DNA of 12,691 nucleotides from Actinocrinis sp046724665 (GTDB lineage: Bacteria; Actinomycetota; Actinomycetes; Streptomycetales; Catenulisporaceae), in NCBI GenBank assembly GCA_046724665.1, contig JBKOWZ010000070.1, forward strand, positions 1 to 12,691. Reading direction: 5' to 3'. The notes under the pieces were generated by a model. That model saw nothing but the letters and a program-made list of their open reading frames with translations. It ran no database searches and was not told where the DNA came from. Below are positions 1-7,263 of the stretch, piece by piece. The position numbers and the translations under genes were made by a program. The stretch's first letter is position 1, and each line of letters starts with the position of its first letter.

Positions 1-141
1 GACATTCACCACCGGGCCACCGCCGGCAACTCAGAGTTCGTTTACTCGTTCGAACCGGGGGCATTCATGCGATGCGGTACAAACCTGATTTTGCAGACAC
101 ACAGCCGGCGGGGCCCACACCTGTCGGCCGTGCGCTCTCAC

Positions 142-147
142 AGGAGG
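142..147 (+). promoter_or_regulatory. Shine-Dalgarno site of the secreted DUF3103-type gene
   Basis: A perfect AGGAGG lies here. It is 5 nt before an in-frame TTG (153) and 11 nt before an in-frame ATG (159), so the start must be one of these two. An earlier in-frame ATG at 72 has no such site and would place non-signal-like sequence ahead of the signal peptide. Confidence 0.75.
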
Positions 148-158
148 ATCCCTTGAGC

Positions 159-1295
159 ATGAACTCGTTGCGGCGAGGAACCTTCGCCGTAGCAGTCCTC
201 GGTGCCGTCACACTCGGCACCGTGAGCGCCACTTCCGCATCGGCGTCGGCCCAGCCGGCCAAGGCGTCGAGTCCGGCAGTGCACGACACCTCGGTCGTGG
301 ACCGCGTCGAGACGCAGACTGCCCAGTCTCTCGCGGCCGCGCTCTCCGACCAGACCCTGCGTGCGCGGCTGCGCGACGCCGCCTTGTCCGGCGGGGAGGT
401 GGACCTGCAGGCGCTGGCCGGCAAGGTCGCCACCCCCACGGGTAAGGCGCTCGCCTCGCAGCTCGCCGCGGCGAACCAGCGCATCGCGGCGGCCAAGGGC
501 CTGGACGCGAGCGTCGGCTCGCTGCTGCGCGTCCGTTTGGGCGCCGACTCCATGCGCGCTTCCCTCGGCGCGGGCGCGGCGCCGCTCGTCATCACCGAGA
601 CGGCCGACGACCACGCCACGACGCTCACCGCGTACGACAGCCACGGCCGTACGCAGCAGCTCGACGCGCTCCACGTGCCGAACCGGCCCGTGTACATCCT
701 CGAGATCGACGGGACGAAGGCCGTCTCCGCCGGTCTCGCCGTGATGAACCGCGAACTCGGGGCGCACGGACTGACCAGTCCGCAGGTCATCCGCCAGGAC
801 GCCGGCGGCTGGTGGGCGACCAAGGTGGACAGCGTCCGGCTGAACGACGACGAGGAGCCCTGGTTCAAGGGCGACGCCGAGATCTTCTCCCTGGTGACCG
901 GCTTCGGGCTGGACGGCAAGGTCCGCGTGGACTCCGTCGACATGCCCTACCTCAACAACGACGGCACGACCTACTACCCGAACCAGATCGTGGTGAACTG
1001 GTCGAACTACAAGTACAACCTCGCCGACATCGTGATGATGGAGGACGACGGCGACACCAACTACCACGACCTGGCCGTGGCCATCGCCACGGCGCTGCTC
1101 ACCATCGCCGACCAGGGTACGTACATCCCGCTGGTGAACGCGGTCCTGAACGCCATCCCCACCTCGTGGTGGACCGACGACCCGGACTACGTGGACTCCT
1201 GGTACACCCTCGCCCAGAGCAGCAGCGGCCGGCTCAACGGCGCCGCGGGCAACGGCTGGATGACCGTCGAGCCGTACTTCGTGCAGCAGTTCTGA
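159..1295 (+). CDS. Secreted DUF3103-type protein of unknown function
   Basis: This is a 378-residue protein from ATG 159; TTG 153 would add two residues, and both share the AGGAGG at 142-147. Residues 1-31 form a Sec signal peptide: RR in the n-region, a hydrophobic core (AVAVLGAVTLG) and an ASASA-type cleavage site near residue 31, so the mature protein should be exported. Residues 32-150 are Ala-rich and probably helical. Residues 175-320 look like the DUF3103 region, with VYILEIDG, WFKGDAEIFSLVTG, the VDMPYLNNDGTTYYPNQ stretch and a WSNYKYNLADIVMMEDD stretch rich in Asp, Asn, Tyr and Trp. The family name is from memory, not from a profile search. I see no HExxH, lipobox or cell-wall anchor. 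The gene stands alone and converges on the methyltransferase gene. No function can be given; the acidic, aromatic C-terminal half would suit a compact extracellular, possibly ion- or sugar-binding fold. Confidence 0.85.
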   Translation: MNSLRRGTFAVAVLGAVTLGTVSATSASASAQPAKASSPAVHDTSVVDRVETQTAQSLAAALSDQTLRARLRDAALSGGEVDLQALAGKVATPTGKALASQLAAANQRIAAAKGLDASVGSLLRVRLGADSMRASLGAGAAPLVITETADDHATTLTAYDSHGRTQQLDALHVPNRPVYILEIDGTKAVSAGLAVMNRELGAHGLTSPQVIRQDAGGWWATKVDSVRLNDDEEPWFKGDAEIFSLVTGFGLDGKVRVDSVDMPYLNNDGTTYYPNQIVVNWSNYKYNLADIVMMEDDGDTNYHDLAVAIATALLTIADQGTYIPLVNAVLNAIPTSWWTDDPDYVDSWYTLAQSSSGRLNGAAGNGWMTVEPYFVQQF

Positions 1296-1319
1296 TCAGG
1301 ACTCCCGAGCCCTGATACG

Positions 1320-1363
1320 ACGGCCCGCCGCCACCCGGTCAGATCCGGGCGGCGGCGGGCCGT
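1320..1363. terminator. Bidirectional hairpin terminator between convergent genes
   Basis: A 13-bp perfect inverted repeat (ACGGCCCGCCGCC at 1320-1332 and its complement at 1351-1363) continues after one mismatch into 5 more pairs (1334-1338 with 1345-1349) around a 6-nt loop. It starts 24 nt after the stop of the gene on the left and lies 29 nt beyond the stop of the methyltransferase gene on the right. There is no T-run, as is common for actinomycete terminators. Its place between two convergent stops suggests that it serves both strands. Confidence 0.8.
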
Positions 1364-1392
1364 CGGCGTGCGCGCGGCTCATAGCCGAGTGC

Positions 1393-2235
1393 TCACGGCT
1401 TGTAGCCGATGCCTCCATAGATCCAGATCTGCTCGGCCTCCGGACCGACCTCGGCGTCCGGCCGCCACCAGGGGATCTGCACGACGCCCGGCTCGAGGAG
1501 TTCGAGCCCGTCGAAGAACGCGGTGATCTCCTGCCGGCTGCGCAGCACGAACGGGGCGCTGGCCTGGTTGTAGCCCTGCACCGCGCTGTTCGCGCGCTCC
1601 GGCTCGAAGTCGTTGGTGCCGTGCGAGACGACCAGGTAGCTGCCCGGCGCCATGAGCTGCTTGAACCGCTCAACCAGCGCGCTCGGGTTCTCGCTGTGCT
1701 TGATGAAGTGCAGCACCGCGACCAGCAGGATGGCGATCGGCTGGGAGAAGTCGAGCACGGCGCGCGCGTCGGGGTGCTCGATGATCGAGTCGGGCTCGCG
1801 CAGGTCGGCCTGGATGACCGTGGTGAACTTCGGGTTGTGCCGGGCCAGCAGCGCCGTGGCGTGCGTCAGCACGATCGGGTCGTTGTCCACGTAGACCACG
1901 CGTGCCTCAGGCTGCACCGAGTGCGCTACGTCGTTGGTGTTGTCCGGGCCGGGGATGCCGGTACCGATGTCGAGGAACTGGCGCACGCCGTTGCGCGCGA
2001 GGTAACGCACGGCACGACCGAGAAACGCGCGGTTCGCGCGAGCCATGTCGCGGCCCTCGGGCAGTATCGCCAACACCTCCTCGGCGGCGTCCCGGTCCAC
2101 CTGGTAGTTGTCCTTGCCGCCGAGGTAGTAGTCGTACATCCGAGCCGGGTGGGCGATGCTGGTGTCGATCGTCGCGGGCGCGAAGCCGGGCTCGAGCAAC
2201 CCTTCGCCGAGGATTGGGGGATCGCCTTCGGGCAT
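1393..2235 (-). CDS. SAM-dependent methyltransferase, PF04672 (DUF574) group
   Basis: This is a 280-residue cytosolic protein of the actinomycete-expanded Methyltransf_19 family. Near the N-terminus (residues 25-44) it has the family signature around DTSIAHPARMYDYYLGGKDN. SAM-binding motif I is LDIGTGIPG (88-96). The acidic end of the next strand is VVYVDNDP (113-120). A QADLREPDS segment (142-150) and a WWRPD segment (256-260) also fit the family. The length matches the usual 260-290 residues. I chose ATG 2235 because GGAGG (2241-2245) sits 5 nt upstream; a GTG at 2265 would add ten residues and has no clear ribosome site. The substrate is unknown for nearly all members of this family, and nothing nearby identifies it. 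It follows the helicase gene on the same strand after a 142-bp gap that contains the least GC-rich patch of the area (about 2285-2335). It is therefore more likely to have its own promoter than to belong to the helicase operon. Confidence 0.92.
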   Translation of the reverse strand: MPEGDPPILGEGLLEPGFAPATIDTSIAHPARMYDYYLGGKDNYQVDRDAAEEVLAILPEGRDMARANRAFLGRAVRYLARNGVRQFLDIGTGIPGPDNTNDVAHSVQPEARVVYVDNDPIVLTHATALLARHNPKFTTVIQADLREPDSIIEHPDARAVLDFSQPIAILLVAVLHFIKHSENPSALVERFKQLMAPGSYLVVSHGTNDFEPERANSAVQGYNQASAPFVLRSRQEITAFFDGLELLEPGVVQIPWWRPDAEVGPEAEQIWIYGGIGYKP

Positions 2236-2240
2236 GCGCG

Positions 2241-2245
2241 CCTCC
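2241..2245 (-). promoter_or_regulatory. Shine-Dalgarno site that fixes the methyltransferase start
   Basis: The minus strand reads GGAGG, then five bases, then ATG (2235). This supports the internal ATG over the upstream GTG at 2265. Confidence 0.7.
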
Positions 2246-2377
2246 GCGGGAAGAGTGAGGAACACTGATGGTCTGTCACCACCTGAAGTCCCGATGTTAA
2301 CTGACTCTTACAAGCTCTGATACCTGTGGATTTCCGGGCCTTGGTGATGTTGGCGAGATTACGCCGATGTCACGCCG

Positions 2378-4531
2378 TTACCCCGTCGCGCCGACGCCCA
2401 ACCGCTCGCGTTCCGCCTCCACCACCCGCCGCGCGAGCGCCGCCTCGGTGATGTCGCGCGCCTGCGGCGAGAGCTCGGCGGTCTCGCTGCGCCGCGCGTA
2501 CGCGTCGAAGAGTTCCGTCTTGGCCTCCAGCAGCTCGAGCATCCGCTCGTCCACGCTGTCGGCCACCAGCAGCCGGTGCACCTGCACCTTGCGCACCTGG
2601 CCGAGCCGGTGCGCGCGGGCGACGGCCTGGGTCTCGAGCGTCGGCTTGACCTGCGGCTCACACAGGATCACCACCGAGGCCGCCTGCACGTTGAGGCCCA
2701 CGCCGCCGGCCTGGATCTGGCTGACCAGCACCGCCGGGCCGCGCACGGCGGCGAACCGGTCCACCAGCTCCTGGCGCCGCGGCGGCGGCATCGAGCCGGT
2801 CAGCGGCCCGAGGGCGCGTGGGCCGAGCGCGGTGCATACCGTGTCGAGCACGTCGCGGAAGTAGGAGAACACCACGACCTTGCGCCCCGAGTCGCTGGCC
2901 TCGTCCACCAGTTCGACCAGGCGGCGCAGCTTCGCCGAGCCGCGCACGCTGCCGGCCGCGTACGCCGCGCGGCGCATCGCCATGAAGTTGCCCTCGTCCA
3001 CCGCCTGCCGGTAGGCCGCCAGCTCCTGCGGGCCGAACTCCTCCCACTCGTCCACCCGAGTGAGCTCGGGCAGTTCGGCGAGCACGTCCTCCTGGTTGCG
3101 GCGCAGGTACGCGGGGGCGACGGCACGGCGGAACGCCTTCGACCCGGCGACCGCGTCGATCTCCAGCGTCTCGTCCACCAGCCCCGGCTGGAGGAAGTCC
3201 ACCAGGTTGCGGAACTCCTCGACCCGGTTCTCCATCGGCGTGCCGGTCAGGAACAGCACCCGGCCGATCCGGCGGGTCCAGCCGCGCAGCGCCTGCGAGC
3301 GCTGCGTGTCAGGGTTCTTGACGTAGTGCGCCTCGTCCACCACGAGCATGCCGACCCTGACGCGCGCGGGCAGCTCAAGCGCGCGCACCGTCTCGAAGGT
3401 GGTGACGCCGACGCCGCCCGACGCGGCCCAGGCGCCCAGCTGCTCCTCGCGCTCGGCGCCGTGCAGCCGGTACGGCCGCAGCGTGCTGTGACCGCGCACC
3501 TCGCGCATCCAGTTGATCAGGACGCTGGCCGGGCACACCACGAGGAAGTGCCGCTCGCCCTCGGCCCGCAGGTGCGCCATCGCCGCGATCGCCTCGACGG
3601 TCTTGCCGCAGCCCATCTCGTCGCCGAGCACGACGCGCCGCCCGGCCAGCGCGAAGCGCGCGCCGAAGGCCTGGTAGCCGCGCAGCGAGACGCGCAGGTG
3701 CCGGGTGTCGAGCTGCTGCTGCTCGATCTTCTCGGCCAGCTGCTCGGGCAGGAAGCCGCGGGCGGCCTCGGCGTCCTCCTGCACGCCGACGATCCGGGCG
3801 AGCGTGCCGAAGTAGTCCGCGGCCTTCTTCTCGAAGTCGCGCCGGACCGCGGCCGGCCGCGGCCGCGGGGCGCGCAGCCGCTTGTCGGCGGTCTCGATCC
3901 GCTTGAGGTCGCGCTGTGTCGCGGGCGCGTCGAGCAGTTCTTCGAGCCCTGCGACCGCTTGCTCGGCCTCGCCCCGCCGCCGCGCCCCGGAGAACGTACG
4001 GCGCAGCCTGCTGCTCAGCGGCCGGGCGCCGGATATCAGGCGGCTGAGCTGGTCGCCGAGCCGCCGTGCGGGCTCGCGGGCCCGGTCCGCCGCGCTCTGC
4101 GCGTTCTGCACCCGGTGCAGCGCGGCCAGCAGGTTCGCGCCGTCCGGGTCGTCGGGATCGACGTCCGCGGAGATCCGCGTGTCCGCGGCCACCGCCTCGG
4201 CGATCCGCTGCGCCGCCGCCACGGCCTGCGCGGCGCTGCGCGCGCCGATGCCCTGGATCTGTCGCAGCCGCTCGGTTCCGGCCGACAGCACGGCGTGTAC
4301 GTCGGCGAACCCGGCCTTCTCCAGCCTCGCGACCGGCAGCCGCGGCACGACTTCCCTGAGCCGCTCGGTCGGCGTCGCGCGCAGCCGGTCGCGCACCGCG
4401 GCCGAGTGCAGCGCGCCGTACGCCTCCCGCACCGCCTGCTGCGCGTGCTGGTCGCTCTCCAGCAGGCTGCGTGCGGACGCGGCGGCCGCCGCGGCGCGCC
4501 GAAGCAGGGCCTTGACGGCGGACGGATTCAC
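2378..4531 (-). CDS. SNF2-type DEAD/DEAH-box helicase with N-terminal HhH region
   Basis: This is a 717-residue ATP-dependent helicase/translocase of superfamily 2. Residues 1-240 are Arg/Ala-rich and helical, and hold a helix-hairpin-helix-like DNA-binding segment (IQGIG followed by ARSAAQAV, about 90-105). The SNF2 core follows: Walker A GDEMGCGKT (303-311, Lys310), DEAH box (399-402), motif III LTGTPMENR (about 426-434), a motif V-like QIQAGGVGLN and motif VI QAVARAHRLGQ (635-645). All key ATPase residues are present, so it should be active. The GTG at 4529-4531 overlaps the TGA of the upstream TNT-like gene as GTGA, so translation is probably coupled; reading further upstream only extends through a shadow frame of that gene. 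I see no nuclease, Zn-finger or methyltransferase domain. Related helicases are found widely in actinomycetes with ill-defined roles in DNA repair or transcription. The coupling to TNT proteins is the unusual point. Confidence 0.93.
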   Translation of the reverse strand: MNPSAVKALLRRAAAAAASARSLLESDQHAQQAVREAYGALHSAAVRDRLRATPTERLREVVPRLPVARLEKAGFADVHAVLSAGTERLRQIQGIGARSAAQAVAAAQRIAEAVAADTRISADVDPDDPDGANLLAALHRVQNAQSAADRAREPARRLGDQLSRLISGARPLSSRLRRTFSGARRRGEAEQAVAGLEELLDAPATQRDLKRIETADKRLRAPRPRPAAVRRDFEKKAADYFGTLARIVGVQEDAEAARGFLPEQLAEKIEQQQLDTRHLRVSLRGYQAFGARFALAGRRVVLGDEMGCGKTVEAIAAMAHLRAEGERHFLVVCPASVLINWMREVRGHSTLRPYRLHGAEREEQLGAWAASGGVGVTTFETVRALELPARVRVGMLVVDEAHYVKNPDTQRSQALRGWTRRIGRVLFLTGTPMENRVEEFRNLVDFLQPGLVDETLEIDAVAGSKAFRRAVAPAYLRRNQEDVLAELPELTRVDEWEEFGPQELAAYRQAVDEGNFMAMRRAAYAAGSVRGSAKLRRLVELVDEASDSGRKVVVFSYFRDVLDTVCTALGPRALGPLTGSMPPPRRQELVDRFAAVRGPAVLVSQIQAGGVGLNVQAASVVILCEPQVKPTLETQAVARAHRLGQVRKVQVHRLLVADSVDERMLELLEAKTELFDAYARRSETAELSPQARDITEAALARRVVEAERERLGVGATG

Positions 4532-5562
4532 GGCATGCGGTTGAGGATGTCCGTGTAGAGCAGGCGGCCGCCGAGCAGGCGCAGCGCGGCGAGCCGCGAG
4601 TCGGCGCGCCCGAGGTCCTCGGTGCGCGAGCCGCGCTCGTAGAAGAACACGTCCCACCAGCCGTCGGCGCCCTCGATCAGGCACCAGCGCTGTTCCTCGG
4701 CCCGGCCCTCGCTGATCAGCCCCGGCGGCGCCGCGACGTTGGAGAAGTGGGAGAGCTGGCTGGCGGGATCCTGCGCGAACAGGTCTCCGGTCGCCGGCTG
4801 CTCCGGCGCGGCCGGCTCGGTCAGCGGCACTTCCTCGATGAAGCCGGACCCGACCAGGTCGGTCACCGGCATCAGCGCGAAGTGCTGCACGCCGCCGCCG
4901 GGCTGCCCGAACCAGGGCGCTACCGGGCCGGACCAGACCGCGGTCTCCTTGAGGACGAGCCACTGGCGGTAGCCGGACGCGGCGTAGTCGAGCGGAAGGG
5001 AGCGCGCGGCGAACGGCGTGTCCACGTCGAACAGGACGCTGGTGAACGTGGGGCCGAACGAATCGACCACGGTGCCGGGTTCGAGGCGCGCGGGCTGTCG
5101 GCCAGTGGCCGAGGCGAAGCCGTCGGGGTACTCGTTCTGGGGCGGCCAGATCAGCCGGCGAGCGCTCGGCGCGATCTCGGCCTGCTCCGGCACGACGAAC
5201 CGCTCGGCCCAGCCGTCCGCGCCGAGCCCTCCGTAGAGGTCTGTGTCGGCGAGCAGCGCCTGCACCGCCGGATGGTCAAAGGGCGCGCCGCCGATCGAGC
5301 TGCTGACACCGGTCCCGGGTACGACGTACTGACGGCCGGTCAGCCCCCCGCCGATCTGGCCGAGGAAGCTGTAGCAGCCGGCCCGCTCGTTGTCGTAGAC
5401 GCACTGGTCGTGATGGCCGCCGCGCTCGTACCAGAAGACCTCGAAGGTGCCATCGTCGTGCGGGAGCAGGCAGTAGTGGTCGTCGCGAAGGCGGCCGATG
5501 GACGCGATGCTGTCGGGCACCTGCAACAGGCGCAAGATGAGCCCGAGTTCGTCCATGTTCAC
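4528..5562 (-). CDS. TNT-like protein with degenerate active site, flanked by duplicated YERG domains
   Basis: This is a 344-residue protein without a signal peptide or membrane segment. The middle (about 96-245) is a TNT (tuberculosis necrotizing toxin, NAD glycohydrolase) domain homologous to the C-terminal half of the preceding gene product. The two share HPAVQxLL, YPDGF/FPDGF, a DxFG motif, the R-(A/S)-LP motif and GxPGGGVQH. Two positions expected to matter for catalysis differ. The DRFG arginine is Ser168, and the YHxY histidine is Arg199; Arg187 and Gln226 are kept. This suggests a pseudo-enzyme. Residues 28-50 and 290-313 are two copies of a small domain with the pattern CL, about five residues, G, two aromatic/acidic residues, VF(W/F)YERG. 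GTG 5562 was chosen because it forms a GTGA overlap with the upstream stop and has GGGAG 8 nt before it; ATG 5556 is the alternative. Its 3' end overlaps the helicase start. It may be an immunity or regulatory partner of the upstream TNT protein (inference). Confidence 0.88.
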   Translation of the reverse strand: MNMDELGLILRLLQVPDSIASIGRLRDDHYCLLPHDDGTFEVFWYERGGHHDQCVYDNERAGCYSFLGQIGGGLTGRQYVVPGTGVSSSIGGAPFDHPAVQALLADTDLYGGLGADGWAERFVVPEQAEIAPSARRLIWPPQNEYPDGFASATGRQPARLEPGTVVDSFGPTFTSVLFDVDTPFAARSLPLDYAASGYRQWLVLKETAVWSGPVAPWFGQPGGGVQHFALMPVTDLVGSGFIEEVPLTEPAAPEQPATGDLFAQDPASQLSHFSNVAAPPGLISEGRAEEQRWCLIEGADGWWDVFFYERGSRTEDLGRADSRLAALRLLGGRLLYTDILNRMP

Positions 5563-6458
5563 AGCGTCTTCTCCCTCAGGTAGCCCTCTTTGAGCAGCGC
5601 CTCGACCGAGAACGGCAGGTAGTGCTGGACGCCGCCGCCCGGCTCGCCCATCTGTGGGGCGATCGTGCCCTGCCACGCAGGCAACGGCTTGATCACCTCG
5701 TACTGATGGTATCCGGCGTCCAGGCTGATCGCGGGCAGCGCGCGGTCCGGATACGGGACGCCGGCGGGGGAGGTGAACTTGCCGTTGGGGCCGCCGAACC
5801 GGTCGATGGTCTGGCCGGGGGAGAGCACGACGGGTTCGCGGTCCGTCGGGCTGGAGAAGCCGTCGGGGAACTTCTTCCCGTCGGCCCAGTCGAGGCTGCC
5901 GTCCGGCTTGGTGATGCTCTGCATCCAGGCGTCGCGGCCCTGGCCGTGATACGGGTCGTAGCCGGGCGGCAGCAGATCCTGGACGGCCGGATGCGACTTG
6001 TCCACGCCGGCCGGCGAGGGAGGCCAGCTGCCGTGCTGGGCGCGGTACGCCTGGCTGTCCGCGTTGATCTTGTCCTGGATGGACTGGAGCCGCATGCGCT
6101 CGGCGTCGGACATGTCCGGGTGCATGAGCTTGCTCGTCGGAATCGGGTTGCCGTGCTCGTCCAGGTAGCGGACCGGCTTTCCGGCGTTGGCCGGGTCGAG
6201 GATGTCGCCGAAACGCCGGCGCATCGAGGCCGCCTTCTCGGCGTCCCGGACGACGTTTCCCTTTCCGGACTTCTCGACCAGGTCGATCAGCTTGTGCGCG
6301 CTCTCCGCGTCGGCCTTGCTGATCCGCTCGATGACCGCCTCGGTGTTCTTGCCCGCGCTGCGGTACATGTCCTCGACGGCCTTGCCCGCGTCCTTGCTGA
6401 GCGTGCGGCCGATGCGCTCCGCGGCGTCTTCGAGCGCCTTGACGATGGGATTCGACAC
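5559..6458 (-). CDS. Cytosolic TNT-domain protein (predicted NAD glycohydrolase)
   Basis: This is a 299-residue protein. The C-terminal 105 residues (about 195-299) are a complete TNT domain, the NAD+-cleaving fold of the CpnT toxin of Mycobacterium tuberculosis. Expected active-site positions are present: Arg220 in DRFGG, Arg239 in PDRALP, His251 in GYHQYEV and Gln278 in GGGVQHY. Residues 1-80 are charged, amphipathic and helical, resembling the linker that precedes toxin modules in larger actinomycete polymorphic toxins. There is no signal peptide, WXG100 domain or repeat region, so nothing in the sequence would export it. It could be an orphan toxin module or a true intracellular enzyme. 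The start is GTG 6458, with only a weak purine run (GGGGG, 7 nt upstream) as ribosome site, so expression may be kept low. It is the first gene of a three-gene coupled unit, 103 bp after the GntR gene. A TTGACA-type promoter lies in that gap. Confidence 0.9.
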   Translation of the reverse strand: MSNPIVKALEDAAERIGRTLSKDAGKAVEDMYRSAGKNTEAVIERISKADAESAHKLIDLVEKSGKGNVVRDAEKAASMRRRFGDILDPANAGKPVRYLDEHGNPIPTSKLMHPDMSDAERMRLQSIQDKINADSQAYRAQHGSWPPSPAGVDKSHPAVQDLLPPGYDPYHGQGRDAWMQSITKPDGSLDWADGKKFPDGFSSPTDREPVVLSPGQTIDRFGGPNGKFTSPAGVPYPDRALPAISLDAGYHQYEVIKPLPAWQGTIAPQMGEPGGGVQHYLPFSVEALLKEGYLREKTL

Positions 6459-6511
6459 CTGAGGGCCCCCGCGCCTCTTCCATGAGCCGTCCGACTGACC
6501 AGGACTGGCGG

Positions 6512-6541
6512 AGTCTGGCAGAGATCGAATGCGCTTGTCAA
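6512..6541 (-). promoter_or_regulatory. Possible sigma-70-type promoter of the TNT/helicase operon
   Basis: On the minus strand a perfect TTGACA (6536-6541) is followed after 18 nt by CAGACT (6512-6517, three of six matches to TATAAT). Transcription would start near 6505, giving a leader of about 47 nt before GTG 6458. It lies in the 103-bp gap after the GntR gene, which has no clear terminator, so read-through from the hydroxyproline operon is also possible. Confidence 0.4.
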
Positions 6542-6561
6542 CGAGTCGCGGACCGGTCGCG

Positions 6562-7263
6562 TCAGTGGGCCCACAGGCCGCGCACGTGGCCGAGGTGCCG
6601 CGTCATCACGGCGCGCACGGCCGGCTCGTTTCGGGCCAGCAGCGCGTCGAGCAGCTCCAGGTGCTCATGCGCGGACGCTTCGAGCAGGCCGCGCTCGGCG
6701 AGCGCGGTCAGGCCGTAGAGCCGCGAGCGCTTGCGCAGGTCGCCGACGACCTCGACCAGGTGGCGGTTGCCGGCGAGGGCGAGCAGGCCGAGATGGAAGC
6801 GCCGGTCGGCCTCGATGTAGCCGATCAGGTCCGCCGCCTTCGCGGCGGCGACGATCCGCTCGGCGTCGGGGCGCAGCGCGACGAGGTCGTCCGGGCTCGC
6901 CGCCGCCGCGAGCCCGGCGACCACCGGGATCTCGATCAGGGACCGGATGTGCGTGTACTCGTCCAACTGCCGCTCGGTGACCGCGGTGACCCGGAATCCC
7001 TTGTTCGAGACCGTTTCCACCAGACCCTCCCGCACCAGGTCGAGCATCGCCTCGCGCACCGGGGTGGCCGAGACGCCGAAGCGCGCGGCGAGCACCGGCG
7101 CCGAGTACAGCTCGCCGGGGCGCAGCTGACCGCTGATCAGCGCCGCGCGCAGGGCGTGGGCGACCTGGTCGCGGTAGTTGCGCCGGCCGCTGCCGAGCGA
7201 CGGCAGCGCTATGTCGTTCACGCGGTCCAGCCGGCTCGCGCGGTCTTGGTCGATGGCGTTCAC
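6562..7263 (-). CDS. GntR-family regulator, FadR/FCD type, of the hydroxyproline operon
   Basis: This is a 233-residue DNA-binding regulator. Residues about 28-95 are the GntR winged helix: the ALISGQLRPGELYS segment, a recognition helix region around FGVSATPVREAM and a wing ending in SNKGFRVTAV. Residues about 105-225 are an FCD ligand-binding domain. The usual metal-ligand set is visible as Asp153 and His157 (D-x3-H), His201 and His223, so a metal-assisted organic acid effector is likely. GTG 7263 overlaps the TGA of the epimerase gene as GTGA. A longer reading upstream would only follow a shadow frame of that gene. It is the last gene of the hydroxyproline operon, which fits autoregulation with the pathway. 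A hydroxyproline-related compound is the natural effector candidate, and the TGTCA-N2-TGACA site at 12145-12156 is the natural operator candidate; both are inference. FCD regulators are mostly repressors. Confidence 0.92.
   Translation of the reverse strand: MNAIDQDRASRLDRVNDIALPSLGSGRRNYRDQVAHALRAALISGQLRPGELYSAPVLAARFGVSATPVREAMLDLVREGLVETVSNKGFRVTAVTERQLDEYTHIRSLIEIPVVAGLAAAASPDDLVALRPDAERIVAAAKAADLIGYIEADRRFHLGLLALAGNRHLVEVVGDLRKRSRLYGLTALAERGLLEASAHEHLELLDALLARNEPAVRAVMTRHLGHVRGLWAH

Noticed and set aside
1..156. The end of an upstream coding gene at the left edge
   Set aside because: One frame stays open to a TGA at 154-156, but the peptide shows no recognisable motif and the base composition is unlike the coding regions. 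It more likely holds the promoter of the secreted protein gene, though I could not assign clear -35/-10 boxes.
2351..2366. A hairpin GGCG-N6-CGCC-like sequence after the helicase stop
   Set aside because: Only a 4-bp stem with a loop of about 6-7 nt and no T-run; far weaker than the 1320-1363 hairpin.
2576..4558. A 660-codon plus-strand open frame opposite the helicase
   Set aside because: It has His/Arg/Leu/Ala-rich composition, no motifs and is antisense to a clear helicase; such frames are routine in high-GC DNA. The same holds for the plus-strand frames at 6529-7440, 7308-8444 and 11409-12503.
4532..4963. A 144-residue N-terminal extension of the helicase
   Set aside because: It is Arg/Ala-rich shadow sequence opposite a coding frame; the GTGA overlap at 4528-4531 gives a natural start.
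4528..6483. A single 651-residue open frame from ATG 6483 through the second TNT-like gene
   Set aside because: Its first 307 codons are a low-complexity Arg/Gly/Ala shadow of the first TNT gene in another frame. The recognisable protein begins only at 5562, and the first gene has clear TNT homology in its own frame.
6545..6558. GACCGGTC palindrome after the GntR stop as a terminator
   Set aside because: The 8-bp palindrome has no loop, and flanking bases do not pair, so it cannot form a terminator hairpin.
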